From assembly GCA_047602475.1 (NCBI GenBank), contig JASGHE010000003.1, positions 248,001 through 312,000 of the forward strand: 64,000 nt of DNA, in the 5' to 3' direction. The translations under genes were made by a program, and so were the position numbers. This DNA comes from JAEUIE01 sp047602475 (lineage in GTDB: Bacteria > Planctomycetota > Planctomycetia > Gemmatales > HRBIN36). A model generated the notes under the pieces. It made no database searches. It was not told where the DNA came from and saw only the letters and a list, made by a program, of their open reading frames with translations. Shown here piece by piece: positions 8,696 to 17,619 of the stretch; within the stretch, counting starts at the first letter, position 1, and each line of letters begins with the position of its first letter.

Positions 8696-9282
8696 CCCTG
8701 CCGGACTTCATCTTCTGGTGCCTGGCTCTGCTGACAGCTGGTTCAGCGGTTGCGACGGCAGTCTCGACGCAGATCGTTCGCTCTGCGGTCTGGCTGATGT
8801 TCACACTGGCCGGGGTAGCAGGGCTTTACTTCCTTCTCGGCTTTGAGTTCCTGGGTGCGACACAATTGCTCATCTATGTCGGTGGCATCCTGATCCTCGT
8901 CATCTTCGCAGTTATGCTAACCGCGCAAGGCCCGTTCTCGCAGATGCCTGCTTCTCGTGGTCACTGGTTGATTGTTATCGTCATCGGTGGCGGACTGCTG
9001 GCGGTGATTACCACAACCTTACTCTCGATTTCCTGGGAAGGGTTTACGCCTTCGCCATTGAGCGTGCAGACTGATGCGAGCAACAGCGATCGATTGGCTT
9101 TGACGTTCCTTGGATCCACTCAAGGGGAAGCAGCCCATCCATTGCCAGCGGTTCCCGGCCAGGCCAAGCACATCGTTCACTCGCTGTTCGTCTTCGAAAT
9201 CATCTCGGTACATCTGCTTGTCGTCTTGATCGGGGCGGCGTACCTGGCTCGAGCCAAGCGTGCCCGCAAGGAGGCTGCATGA
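8692..9282 (+). CDS. nuoJ: NADH-quinone oxidoreductase subunit J
   Basis: NuoJ is a polytopic membrane subunit of complex I. This 196-residue protein has five hydrophobic helices and the typical helix-3 sequence FLGATQLLIYVGGILILVIFA, including the pi-bulge region. The start ATG at 8692 overlaps the nuoH stop, and the stop overlaps the nuoK start. The region before the last helix (about residues 105-155) is a longer loop than usual, containing SNSDRLALTFLGSTQGEA. Identification is firm from motif and gene order. Confidence 0.94.
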   Translation: MTLPDFIFWCLALLTAGSAVATAVSTQIVRSAVWLMFTLAGVAGLYFLLGFEFLGATQLLIYVGGILILVIFAVMLTAQGPFSQMPASRGHWLIVIVIGGGLLAVITTTLLSISWEGFTPSPLSVQTDASNSDRLALTFLGSTQGEAAHPLPAVPGQAKHIVHSLFVFEIISVHLLVVLIGAAYLARAKRARKEAA

Positions 9283-9590
9283 CGATTACTCTGGCCCACT
9301 ACCTGGTACTAGCTGCAATTCTTTTCGTGGCGGGGCTGGTCTGCCTGCTTGTCAAACGCAATGCCATCGGTGTACTCATCGGTGTGGAGTTGATGCTCAA
9401 CGCCGGTGGGCTTAACCTTGCGGCCTTCGCCCGGTTTAATCGGTCGTTTGAACTGGATGGGCAGGTCTTTACCATCTTCGTGATCGTGCTGGCAGCTGCG
9501 GAAGCGGCGATTGCTTTGGCTATCGTGCTGAACTACTACAACAATGCCAGTAGCATTGATGTCGAAAAAGCCCAGGAACTGCAAGGATGA
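9279..9590 (+). CDS. nuoK: NADH-quinone oxidoreductase subunit K
   Basis: The 103-residue product has three transmembrane helices and the conserved NuoK features GVLIGVELMLNAGGLNLAAF, with the Glu of helix 2 that takes part in proton transfer, and VFTIFVIVLAAAEAAIALAI with the second key Glu in helix 3. Length matches the family. Its start overlaps the nuoJ stop by ATGA and its stop overlaps the nuoL start. Confidence 0.96.
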   Translation: MTITLAHYLVLAAILFVAGLVCLLVKRNAIGVLIGVELMLNAGGLNLAAFARFNRSFELDGQVFTIFVIVLAAAEAAIALAIVLNYYNNASSIDVEKAQELQG

Positions 9591-12127
9591 TCGACCCCGG
9601 GCTGCTGTATGTGGTGGCTGCTTCCTTACCTGTCCTGGCCGGGTTGGTGCTGGTTTGGCTCTCACGCCCCTGGCGGCATGATCACCATGATCATGAAACC
9701 GCGAATCGAGGCGAACGACATGTCCGCTGGACGGGCTATGTCGCTGTGGGTGCGATTGGCATCTCAGCTATCCTCTCTCTCATCGGCTTGTTCTGGTTTC
9801 AACAGCATCAGCGTTTAGGACGAGAACACCTCCAGAACGTGGAACCTTGGGCAGCATCGATACCCTGGCTGAGCCTTCCGCAGATGGGGTTTGAGGGCAA
9901 GGGTAACCTGGGCTTCTCCGTCGATGCTCCCGGTGTCGAGCTTCGGCTGGGGTATCATGTCGATACTCTGACTACGGTTTTGTTCGTGCTCATCACGCTG
10001 GTGGCTCTCTGCATTCATCTTTATGCCCTGCGTTCGATGCGGCGGGAAGTGAAGGCGGAGGTGTACGACAACCTGGCAAAGGTGCATCGGCCTGGGCGAT
10101 ATGCCTGGTTCTTCACCGTCTTCAGCTTCTTCACCGGCGTGATGCTGCATCTGGTACTGGCTGACAATCTTCTTCAGGTATTCATCTGCTGGGAACTCGT
10201 GGGGCTCTGTTCCTACTTGCTCATCGGCTTCTATCAGGAACAGCCCATCGCCAATCGCGCTTCGATGAAGGCGTTTATCATGAACCGTGTTGGCGATGCT
10301 GGGTTCCTCGTGGGCATGGCCATCCTGTGGACGTTTACTGGCACGTTTGGGCTTGTCACAGTGCGGGAAGAGGAACGAGATGTACTCGGCAATGTCGTCA
10401 TGGAGGAAGGGCAGCCGAAACGACGCATAGATCAGCTCAGTTTGTCCGATGCCTTGCGTACCCCGGCGAGTGACACCCACGGTGAAGCATTCGAAGAAAA
10501 GGGTGCCCAGTCCGGGCAGATGTGCCGAGTGACAGCGGCTCGATCGGCCAGTGGCAAAGCCAAGCTGGATATTGCGGAGGCAGGGCCGTTAGTCATTGTC
10601 TGGAATCAGGAAACGCTCAACAGTCATTTCCATAAGCCTGATCGTGTCAGGTTTGATGCGTTTAATGCGAGGGCCAAGGGAGGGCATGGCAGAGGTTTAC
10701 GAACCATGCCCTACTGGCTGTTGGGCCTGGCGGGAGTCGGCTTGTTCCTTGGTTGTGTCGGCAAGTCGGCCCAGGTGCCACTCCAGACCTGGCTGCCTGA
10801 TGCGATGGCGGGGCCAACACCGGTCAGCGCGTTGGTTCACTCAGCCACCATGGTTGCAGCCGGCGTCTATCTGATGGCCCGGCTGTTTCCGATACTGATT
10901 CCCGAAGTGTTGCTGATCGTTGCCTACGTCGGTGTCTTCACCGCTTTTTATGGGGCGACCTGTGCCATGGTGCAGACCGATGTGAAACGCCTGTTGGCCT
11001 ACTCCACGCTCAGCCAGTTGGGCTTGATGATGGGTGCCATCGGCGTCGGTGGATGGTCGATGGCTCTCTTTCACCTGGCGACCCATGCCTGCTGCAAGGC
11101 GTTGCTCTTTTTGGGTGTTGGCTCTGTTGTCGATGCCTGTAACTACGTGCAAGACATTCGGCGGTTGGGCGGGTTGCGACACAAACTGCCCGTGCTGGCA
11201 GGGTTGATGCTTTTCGGCTGCCTGTCGTTAGCTGGGTTGCCGTTGCTACCTGGCTGGTACAGCAAGGATGGTATCCTGGCTGCACTGGTGAGTTTCGGGT
11301 CGCTCGATCTCAAGCACATCCTGCTGGTTATCGTGCCGCTGGTAACGACGCTGCTGACCGCTCTCTATCTCACACGCTTCTGGTGGCTGATCTTCGCCGG
11401 CACACCACGAGATGAAACCGTGACGACGAATGCTCATGAACAGCAAGGCCTGTTGCGATGGTCGCTGGTGGCACTGGTCATTCTTGCACTTGTCATCGTC
11501 TGGCTGCCCCACCCGCTGTCGATGGAGAACTCATGGTTCGTGCGGCTGCTTCACAAGAGTGAGCCGGCCTCGGTGCGGGATGAGTCAAATCTGTTGATCC
11601 ATGGCAGCAACGAACAACTGGCTAGCGGCACCTTCAAGAGCGTTAGTTGGCTGAGGCCTGTCAGCGAGATCATACACCTCGGCCCGCATGGCCTGGCGAA
11701 TATCCTTGCCATCCTGGCCTTGGGTATCGGTATCGGGTTGGGTTGGTGGAAGTATCGACGCTCATCCTCAACCGCTGACGGTGCGGTAGCCAGGTTTCTG
11801 GAAGACGGATGGCGCTGGGATATGGTGTTGCAATGCTGCTTTGTGGCACCGGTCAAAATACTGGCCCAGGGCCTGGTCATGCTCGATCGCTGGCTCTGGG
11901 ATGGCATCGTGCATGTAACAGTCTATCTGACCATGCTGTTGGCACGGGCAGAGAAACAATTCGATGATCGTCTCATTGATGGCTTGGTACGACAAACTAG
12001 TCGAGCAACCCATGCAGCGGGGCTGACACTACGCCATGTGCAGACAGGCAGCCTGCAACTCTACCTGATCCTGACCACCCTGGCAGCCATCAGTATCGGT
12101 GCGTTGATACTGATGCTGCTCAGATAG
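9587..12127 (+). CDS. nuoL: NADH-quinone oxidoreductase subunit L, long form
   Basis: NuoL is the distal antiporter-like proton-pumping subunit of complex I. At 846 residues it is much longer than the usual 610-650. Conserved parts include FFTGVMLHLVLADNLLQVFI with CWELVGLCSYLLIGFY, NRVGDAGFLVGM, KSAQVPLQTWLPDAMAGPTP, SALVHSATMVAAGVYLMAR and the TDVKRLLAYSTLSQLG helix. Extra length comes from a soluble insert at about residues 255-370 between the NRVGDAGF helix and the KSAQVPL helix, and from loops near the C-terminus (about 615-700). No nuoM or nuoN follows; after the stop comes repeat DNA and a convergent gene, so the other complex I genes must be elsewhere. Confidence 0.94.
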   Translation: MIDPGLLYVVAASLPVLAGLVLVWLSRPWRHDHHDHETANRGERHVRWTGYVAVGAIGISAILSLIGLFWFQQHQRLGREHLQNVEPWAASIPWLSLPQMGFEGKGNLGFSVDAPGVELRLGYHVDTLTTVLFVLITLVALCIHLYALRSMRREVKAEVYDNLAKVHRPGRYAWFFTVFSFFTGVMLHLVLADNLLQVFICWELVGLCSYLLIGFYQEQPIANRASMKAFIMNRVGDAGFLVGMAILWTFTGTFGLVTVREEERDVLGNVVMEEGQPKRRIDQLSLSDALRTPASDTHGEAFEEKGAQSGQMCRVTAARSASGKAKLDIAEAGPLVIVWNQETLNSHFHKPDRVRFDAFNARAKGGHGRGLRTMPYWLLGLAGVGLFLGCVGKSAQVPLQTWLPDAMAGPTPVSALVHSATMVAAGVYLMARLFPILIPEVLLIVAYVGVFTAFYGATCAMVQTDVKRLLAYSTLSQLGLMMGAIGVGGWSMALFHLATHACCKALLFLGVGSVVDACNYVQDIRRLGGLRHKLPVLAGLMLFGCLSLAGLPLLPGWYSKDGILAALVSFGSLDLKHILLVIVPLVTTLLTALYLTRFWWLIFAGTPRDETVTTNAHEQQGLLRWSLVALVILALVIVWLPHPLSMENSWFVRLLHKSEPASVRDESNLLIHGSNEQLASGTFKSVSWLRPVSEIIHLGPHGLANILAILALGIGIGLGWWKYRRSSSTADGAVARFLEDGWRWDMVLQCCFVAPVKILAQGLVMLDRWLWDGIVHVTVYLTMLLARAEKQFDDRLIDGLVRQTSRATHAAGLTLRHVQTGSLQLYLILTTLAAISIGALILMLLR

Positions 12128-12135
12128 TTCTGGTT

Positions 12136-12240
12136 TGTAGTCATCACTCTCCGAGTGATGACGCGGAGATGAGCGGCCATCTCTGGTTTTTGGAGACGGC
12201 GTCCAGTCTCCTAACCCTCATGCGGAGCATGAGGGCAACT
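12136..12240. repeat. short palindromes, GTCATCAC family
   Basis: Between nuoL and the convergent cytochrome gene there are hairpin-forming words: GTCATCACTCTCCGAGTGATGAC near 12139-12160 and CCCTCATGCGGAGCATGAGGG near 12213-12234. They belong to the same family as the palindromes at 21763-21785, 21840-21862, 47231-47250 and 60537-60556. Confidence 0.65.
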
Positions 12241-12245
12241 CTAAG

Positions 12246-12647
12246 TTACGGCCGATGAATGTCGTGGCATTCCTTGCAACTGTTGTTGACCTTGGCCATG
12301 AACACCTTGGCATTGGCCTGATCCTTACGGCCCGCTGCATCGCCCACCGACTTCACATTCTTAGCCAGGTCTTCGGTCAGCTTCTTCCAACTGGCTGCAT
12401 CACCCTGTGGCTGCTTCTCTTTGCAGAGAGCATCGCACATTTTCTTCAGTTCGCCGGCCTTCTTTTCGACATCGGGCCAGTTCGGTTTGTCTTTATCGAC
12501 TTCCGTGCTGATCTGGTGACGCAGGCCACCCTTCTTGAAGCCTTTCTCCATGATTTCCTCGATGCCATCATGCAGGACGGCAGCGAATGCTCCACTGAGA
12601 ACAAACAGGCTGGCTGCGAGAACCAGCAGCGATTTCGACCAATTCAT
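12246..12647 (-). CDS. small exported c-type cytochrome (cytochrome c'/b562-like)
   Basis: Protein of 133 residues with a clear signal peptide (SLLVLAASLFVLSGAFA) and a single heme-binding CxxCH near the C-terminus, CKECHDIHRP. The body is helical and charged, the size and layout of cytochrome c' or c556-type four-helix cytochromes. It would be periplasmic, with one covalently attached heme; a role in electron transfer or gas binding is inferred from the fold only. AGGAGAG precedes the ATG at 12647. It is convergent with nuoL but not obviously part of complex I. Confidence 0.78.
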   Translation of the reverse strand: MNWSKSLLVLAASLFVLSGAFAAVLHDGIEEIMEKGFKKGGLRHQISTEVDKDKPNWPDVEKKAGELKKMCDALCKEKQPQGDAASWKKLTEDLAKNVKSVGDAAGRKDQANAKVFMAKVNNSCKECHDIHRP

Positions 12648-12778
12648 CAGACGCTCTCCTACGGTTGGTTGCTAGAAGATGGGATAAACAGTGAACCCCG
12701 AATTGTCAACGGGAGACCCTGCACGAGTACACAATCTTGCCAGTACAATGGGAAGATTGCGTATCTATGAGAAGACAC

Positions 12779-13561
12779 ATGTCGACACGACCGATTGCAC
12801 TGGTGACCGGGGCTTCTGCGGGGCTGGGCGTGGAGTTCGCCAAGCTGTTGGCCAAGGATGGGTACGATCTGGTGCTCGTCGCCCGCCGGTTGGATCGACT
12901 TGAAGAGTTGGGCAGGGAACTGAGCCAGCATGGTATCATTGCCCATTCTGTTTCGGTCGATCTCAGCCTGCCCGATGCTGCGGTGACGGTGGACAAGTTC
13001 CTGAAGGAACGCCAGCTCGAGGTCGATGTGCTGATCAACAACGCCGGCTTCGGGGCAGTGGGACGGTTTGTCGATATCGATTTGAATGAACAGCTTCGGA
13101 TGATTCAGGTCAATGTCTCGACACTGGTGCATCTGACCGGCTTGATTCTTCCCGGAATGATTCTGCGTGGCAAGGGCAGGGTGATGAACGTCGCTTCGAC
13201 GGCTGCGTTTCAGCCCGGCCCGTTGATGGCGATGTATTATGCCACCAAGGCGTTTGTACTGTCGTTCTCCGAAGCGGTGCATCACGAGATCCGAAAGACC
13301 GGCGTCACCGTCACCTGTGTCTGCCCCGGCCCCACACCCACCGAGTTTCAGACACAAGCCAAGATGGAAGAAACGAAGATGTTCAACTCACGGATGATGG
13401 TCGACCCCGTGACGGTGGCGAAGGTGGGCTACGAAGCGATGCAAAAGGGCAAACGACTGATCATTCCCGGTAAGCTCACGAACGTTCTGGCTTTTGCGAC
13501 ACGCCTAACGCCCCGTTCGATGGTATTACGGGTTTCGGAGAGGATGCAGAAGGGGAAGTAG
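12779..13561 (+). CDS. short-chain dehydrogenase/reductase
   Basis: Classical SDR of 260 residues. The Rossmann nucleotide site TGASAGLG begins near residue 10, the NNAG motif (DVLINNAGFGAVG) near residue 88, and the catalytic Ser-Tyr-Lys is visible as NVASTAAF with YYATKAF. The closing VCPGPTPTEF is usual for the family. It resembles the DltE/YqjQ group of uncharacterised NAD(P)-dependent reductases; the substrate is not known. Start 12779 (MSTRPIALVTG) is used; ATG at 12767 would add four residues. It stands alone, upstream-facing toward the cytochrome gene and convergent with the next gene. Confidence 0.88.
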   Translation: MSTRPIALVTGASAGLGVEFAKLLAKDGYDLVLVARRLDRLEELGRELSQHGIIAHSVSVDLSLPDAAVTVDKFLKERQLEVDVLINNAGFGAVGRFVDIDLNEQLRMIQVNVSTLVHLTGLILPGMILRGKGRVMNVASTAAFQPGPLMAMYYATKAFVLSFSEAVHHEIRKTGVTVTCVCPGPTPTEFQTQAKMEETKMFNSRMMVDPVTVAKVGYEAMQKGKRLIIPGKLTNVLAFATRLTPRSMVLRVSERMQKGK

Positions 13562-13572
13562 GCTATAAACCC

Positions 13573-14061
13573 TCATGACATCGACCGCATCGTCATGGGA
13601 TCGTGTTTGAACCAAGTTTCTACCGAAAGAATGGTTGGCGGCTTAGACCCGTCATAGAAGTTAATGTCAATCGTTTCACCCGTCATTCGAATTAAGAGTT
13701 GATCACCCTCTCTCTTCACTATTTCAATCTTATGGTTGTCACTAACTTCGTGTTCACAGTAGTATAAATTCGTGACATACCCGCCTTGTGACTCATTATA
13801 GCCATCTGGAACTGTGAAATGAGCACCTGGTGTTAGAGACGACAAGTCTAGTGACGACTGAATACAGTTTACTTCCCATTGTGGTTTGGCTGCTAGAGTC
13901 TCCGAATCCTCATGGAGAACGGTTCCATACCCAGCATCAATCAACAGACAAAGGTTCGATAGTCCAAGCTGTTCACTTTGATATAGATTCCAACTTGCCC
14001 GGATGATCGGGTAAACTTCACGGCCGCAGAATCGATCCAAAAAAAGAACAGGAGTTTCCAT
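13573..14061 (-). CDS. hypothetical protein, 162 residues
   Basis: Not recognised. The frame is complete, begins at an ATG preceded by GGAG and encodes a soluble acidic protein with no signal peptide or membrane segment. The beta-rich C-terminal half (IEIVKREGDQLLIRMTGETI) suggests a small domain fold. The base composition is more AT-rich than the flanking SDR and pheA genes, which could mean recent arrival, as for other small unknown genes here (41303, 43835, 17620). It starts 29 bp before the pheA stop and runs in the same direction, so the two may share a transcript. Confidence 0.6.
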   Translation of the reverse strand: METPVLFLDRFCGREVYPIIRASWNLYQSEQLGLSNLCLLIDAGYGTVLHEDSETLAAKPQWEVNCIQSSLDLSSLTPGAHFTVPDGYNESQGGYVTNLYYCEHEVSDNHKIEIVKREGDQLLIRMTGETIDINFYDGSKPPTILSVETWFKHDPMTMRSMS

Positions 14062-14089
14062 CGCTGAACTCCAGGAAAGATCAACTACC

Positions 14090-15202
14090 CTACTCCAGCG
14101 CCTCCGTCTGCGTGAACGATCCCAGAATCACAATCTGCTTGCTGTGCTTCTCCAGCGATTCCAGCGTCTTCTTCACCTTGGCATCGTCAACGTGGCCTTC
14201 GAAGTCGACGAAGAACACATACTCGCCCTTGCCGGTGCGGGCGGGGAAGCTTTCGATCATGCTCAGGCTGATCTTGTTGTTCTTGAAGACCAGCAGGGCA
14301 TCCAGCAGGCTGCCAGGCTGATTGGTCGTCTCGAACATGATGGCTGTCTTGTCTTTGCCCGACCGGTCGGCGATGCTCTTGCCAATGACAGCAAAGCGGG
14401 TCTCGTTCTGGGTATTGTCCTCGATGTTTTCAAACAACATCTTCAGCCCATAACGTACCGCAGCTTGGCGGCTGGCGACGGCGGCTGCCCCCGGTTCACG
14501 CAGGGCCAGTTCGGCTGCGGCGGAGGTGCTGTTGACCGGAATGAGCTGGGCCTGTGGCACGTTCTTGCTCAACCAGTTGCGGGTCTGCGAGAGAGCTTGT
14601 TCTTTGCTGTAGACCCGGCGGATCTCCTGCTGATGGCAGTTAGCCAGCAGATTATGATGGATGCGGAGGCGAACCTCGGCACAGATGCGAATCTGTGGCA
14701 GGCTGATGAACTGATCGAGCGTATCGACGATGCGGCCATCGGTCGAGTTTTCGAGCGGTACCACGCCATAGTCAGCGTGGCCACGGTTCACTTCGTCGAA
14801 AACGGCTGGGATGCTGCCCACGCCGACGAACTCGACGCCATGCCCGAAACGTTCGATGGAGGCGATGTGGCTGTAGCTGTACTCTGGCCCGAGGAAGGAG
14901 ACTTTCAGGAGCTTCTGTAGGGCGCGGGCACCACTCATGAGTTCCCGGTAGACAGCTCGGATGGTAACCGGTTGCAGCGGCCCCTTGTTGCTGCTGAGGA
15001 GGTTGGCGATGACCTCTTCTTCACGGGCAGGCGAGAAGACTTCTGCGTGAGCATCGGACTTGAGCTGCCCGATTTCGACAGCTGCCTCGGCCCGCTCATT
15101 GATGAGTTTGAGGATTTGCAGATCGACTTTATCGATCTGGGAACGCAACGATTTGAGTTGCTGGGCGGTCTTGGCGGGGTTAGCGTCCGGTTTCTTCGAC
15201 AT
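14090..15202 (-). CDS. pheA: bifunctional chorismate mutase/prephenate dehydratase (P-protein)
   Basis: The enzyme turns chorismate into prephenate and then phenylpyruvate in phenylalanine synthesis. Of 370 residues, about 15-95 form the AroQ chorismate mutase (LRSQIDKVDLQILKLINERA), 100-275 the prephenate dehydratase (VSFLGPEYSYSHIA, VPLENSTDGRIVDTLD, NETRFAVIG) and 285-365 the ACT domain that binds phenylalanine for feedback control (TNQPGSLLDALLVFKNNKIS). The ESRP motif of the ACT domain reads ESFP here. ATG at 15202 is chosen; an in-frame TTG lies four codons upstream. All three parts are complete. Confidence 0.95.
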   Translation of the reverse strand: MSKKPDANPAKTAQQLKSLRSQIDKVDLQILKLINERAEAAVEIGQLKSDAHAEVFSPAREEEVIANLLSSNKGPLQPVTIRAVYRELMSGARALQKLLKVSFLGPEYSYSHIASIERFGHGVEFVGVGSIPAVFDEVNRGHADYGVVPLENSTDGRIVDTLDQFISLPQIRICAEVRLRIHHNLLANCHQQEIRRVYSKEQALSQTRNWLSKNVPQAQLIPVNSTSAAAELALREPGAAAVASRQAAVRYGLKMLFENIEDNTQNETRFAVIGKSIADRSGKDKTAIMFETTNQPGSLLDALLVFKNNKISLSMIESFPARTGKGEYVFFVDFEGHVDDAKVKKTLESLEKHSKQIVILGSFTQTEALE

Positions 15203-15555
15203 GGGGAGACTCAAGAGTCATGCCAGGGACTGAACATTTGTCATTTTCTAAGGGGTAGTGTTCAGGTGTCAACAAAGAGATGACTAAAATGGAAGAAATG
15301 GAGTGGAATTTAGGGGGGTTCTATGCTCAGGTGTCATTTTGGCAACGACGATGGAAGCCACCTCAACTGCCAAGGTGCCATTTTGACGCTGAGCAGCCTC
15401 GAACGCTACTCATGCCACCAACTGTAACTCTATATTCATCAATCACTTACCTACTATTTTCCATGATTATTCATATTGGAATAGCAGTTGCTCTATAGGG
15501 CCAGTCTCTACTCTAACACAAGCCAATAACACTCTGACATAAGGAAACAAACAAC
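15203..15555. other. 353-bp region upstream of dnaK with inverted and direct repeats
   Basis: No gene is supported here. The words GGTGTCATTTTGGCA (from 15330) and GGTGCCATTTTGAC (from 15374) form a direct repeat, and TTGGCA/TGCCAA plus GCTCAG/CTGAGC form nested inverted repeats spanning 15325-15394. The shorter word CAGGTGTCA also occurs near 15263. No CIRCE element was found. AAGGAA precedes the dnaK ATG. A regulatory role in heat-shock control is possible but unproven. Confidence 0.4.
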
Positions 15556-17508
15556 ATGGCTGAAGAGAAAATCATAGGTATCGACTTAGGCACGACGAAC
15601 TCGGTGGTCGCTGTCATGGAAGGCAATGAACCCAAGGTCATTGCTAACCAGGAAGGCAACCGTATCACGCCGAGCGTGGTCGCCTTCACCGATAAGGGCG
15701 ATATCCTCGTGGGCGACCCTGCCAAGCGGCAGGCTGTCACCAACCCGAAGCGAACGATCTATTCGATCAAGCGTTTCATGGGCCGACGTCACAACGAAGT
15801 CGAGTCCGAAGAGAAGCTCGTTCCTTACCCCATCGTCGGCGGGGCCAACGACCTCGTTAAGGTTCAGATCGGCGACAAGACGCAGACGCCCTCTGAAATC
15901 TCCGCACTCGTTCTGCGCAAGCTCAAGGAATCGGCTGAGGCCTACCTGGGCCACAAGGTTCGCAAGGCGGTCATCACTGTTCCTGCTTACTTCAATGATG
16001 CCCAGCGACAGGCAACCATCGATGCAGCAGTCATCGCCGGCTTCGACCCCGAATGGGAAGTCGAAGGCAAAGACGGCAAGATGATCAAGCAGAAGATGCG
16101 CATCATCAACGAACCTACTGCTGCCTCGCTGGCTTATGGCCTCGACAGCAAGAAGAACGAAAAGATCGCTGTCTTCGATCTGGGTGGCGGTACCTTCGAT
16201 ATTTCCATCCTCGATGTGGGCGATGGCATCTTCGAAGTGAAGTCGGTCAACGGCGACACCCATTTGGGTGGCGACGACTGGGATGATGTCCTCATCAACT
16301 GGTGTGCTGATGAGTTCAAGAAGGCCCAGGGCATCGATCTGCGGAAAGACCCTATGGCTATGCAGCGGCTCAAGGAAGCTGCTGAGCGGGCCAAGAAGGA
16401 TCTCTCGCAGCAGGCCAACACTGAGATCAATCTGCCGTTCATTACGGCTGATGCCAGCGGGCCGAAGCACCTGCAACTGACCCTGAGCCGGGCACAGTTC
16501 GAGAAGATGACCGAACATCTGATCGAACGCTGCAAGGCTCCGGTGATGAAAGCTATCAAGGATTCGGGCCTCAAGACCAGCGACATCGACGAAGTCGTGC
16601 TCGTGGGTGGTATGACTCGTGTTCCTCGAGTGCAGCAGGTCGTCAAGGAAATCTTCGGCAAGGAACCTCACCGTGGCGTGAATCCTGATGAAGTGGTCGC
16701 CATCGGCGCTGCTATTCAGGGTGCACAGCTTCTGTTGGGTGCCAAGTCGGATGTGCTGCTGCTCGACGTCACCCCGCTTTCCCTCGGTATCGAAACCCTG
16801 GGTGGCGTGATGACCAAGATGATCGAACGCAACACGACGATCCCGGCTCAGAAGAAGAACACCTTCTCGACCGCTGACGACAATCAGCCGTCCGTCACCG
16901 TGAAAGTGTTTCAGGGTGAACGAGAGATGGCCAACGACAACAAGATGCTTGGCATCTTCAACCTCGATGGCATTCCGCCTGCTCCCCGCGGCACGCCGCA
17001 GATCGAAGTCGCTTTCGACATCGATCACAACGGCATCCTCAACGTCTCGGCCAAGGATCTGGGCACGGGTAAGGAGCAGAAGATTCGCATCGAAAGCTCT
17101 TCGGGCCTGAACTCCGCCGAGATCGAGAAGATGCGGAAGGACGCTGAGCTGCACGCTGCTGATGACAAGAAGAAGCGAGAGATCGCTGAAATGCGTAATC
17201 AGTGCGAGCAGTTGGCTTACCAGACCGAGAAGCTCCTCAAGGATTCGGGCGACAAGCTGGCTGAGAACGACAAGGCTCCGATCACCAGCGCCATCGAACG
17301 AGTCCGCAGCGCAGCCAAGGGCGAAGACGTGGCAGCGATGAAGCAGGCACTCGATGCTCTGCAGCAAGCCAGCCACGCCATGAGCCAGCAGCTCTACAAG
17401 AGCGCTCAAGCTCAACCCGGTGGTGGCGAAGCTTCCGGCGGTGCATCTCCTGCTGCTGACAAGGGCAAGGATGATGTGGTTGATGCGGAGTTTGAAGTCA
17501 AGAAGTAA
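15556..17508 (+). CDS. dnaK: chaperone DnaK (Hsp70)
   Basis: ATP-dependent chaperone that folds and protects proteins with DnaJ and GrpE. The 650 residues have the N-terminal phosphate-binding IIGIDLGTTNSVVAVMEGN, the second phosphate loop AVFDLGGGTFDISILD, the adenosine motif VVLVGGMTRVPRVQ, the linker LLLDVTPLSLGIETLGG and the substrate-binding domain, ending in a Gly/Ala-rich tail and DDVVDAEFEVKK with the usual acidic EEVD-like end. Length is normal. No grpE or dnaJ is beside it. A clear terminator follows at 17553-17589. Confidence 0.98.
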   Translation: MAEEKIIGIDLGTTNSVVAVMEGNEPKVIANQEGNRITPSVVAFTDKGDILVGDPAKRQAVTNPKRTIYSIKRFMGRRHNEVESEEKLVPYPIVGGANDLVKVQIGDKTQTPSEISALVLRKLKESAEAYLGHKVRKAVITVPAYFNDAQRQATIDAAVIAGFDPEWEVEGKDGKMIKQKMRIINEPTAASLAYGLDSKKNEKIAVFDLGGGTFDISILDVGDGIFEVKSVNGDTHLGGDDWDDVLINWCADEFKKAQGIDLRKDPMAMQRLKEAAERAKKDLSQQANTEINLPFITADASGPKHLQLTLSRAQFEKMTEHLIERCKAPVMKAIKDSGLKTSDIDEVVLVGGMTRVPRVQQVVKEIFGKEPHRGVNPDEVVAIGAAIQGAQLLLGAKSDVLLLDVTPLSLGIETLGGVMTKMIERNTTIPAQKKNTFSTADDNQPSVTVKVFQGEREMANDNKMLGIFNLDGIPPAPRGTPQIEVAFDIDHNGILNVSAKDLGTGKEQKIRIESSSGLNSAEIEKMRKDAELHAADDKKKREIAEMRNQCEQLAYQTEKLLKDSGDKLAENDKAPITSAIERVRSAAKGEDVAAMKQALDALQQASHAMSQQLYKSAQAQPGGGEASGGASPAADKGKDDVVDAEFEVKK

Positions 17509-17549
17509 GTAGCCAGGAGCTAGTAGTTAGGAGCTAGTAGCTAGGAGAA
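17509..17549. repeat. AGGAGCTAGTAG-type short repeat after dnaK
   Basis: Imperfect tandem copies of TAG(C/T)(C/T)AGGAG directly after the dnaK stop codon. A similar run covers 41254-41284 at the end of pdxJ, where it supplies the stop codon. Confidence 0.6.
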
Positions 17550-17552
17550 TAC

Positions 17553-17589
17553 AAGGCCCCTCGACAGCAATGTCTAGGGGCCTTGTTTT
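17553..17589 (+). terminator. intrinsic terminator of dnaK
   Basis: Nine-bp stem AAGGCCCCT (17553-17561) pairing with AGGGGCCTT (17576-17584), followed by GTTTTG. Placed 45 bp after the dnaK stop, it has the form of a rho-independent terminator. Confidence 0.8.
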
Positions 17590-17619
17590 GCCACTTCGCT
17601 GTTGTTCAAGGCCATGTAG

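Noticed and set aside
15586..17415. 609-codon open frame antisense to dnaK
   Set aside because: It is the reverse shadow of a highly conserved gene with strong codon bias.
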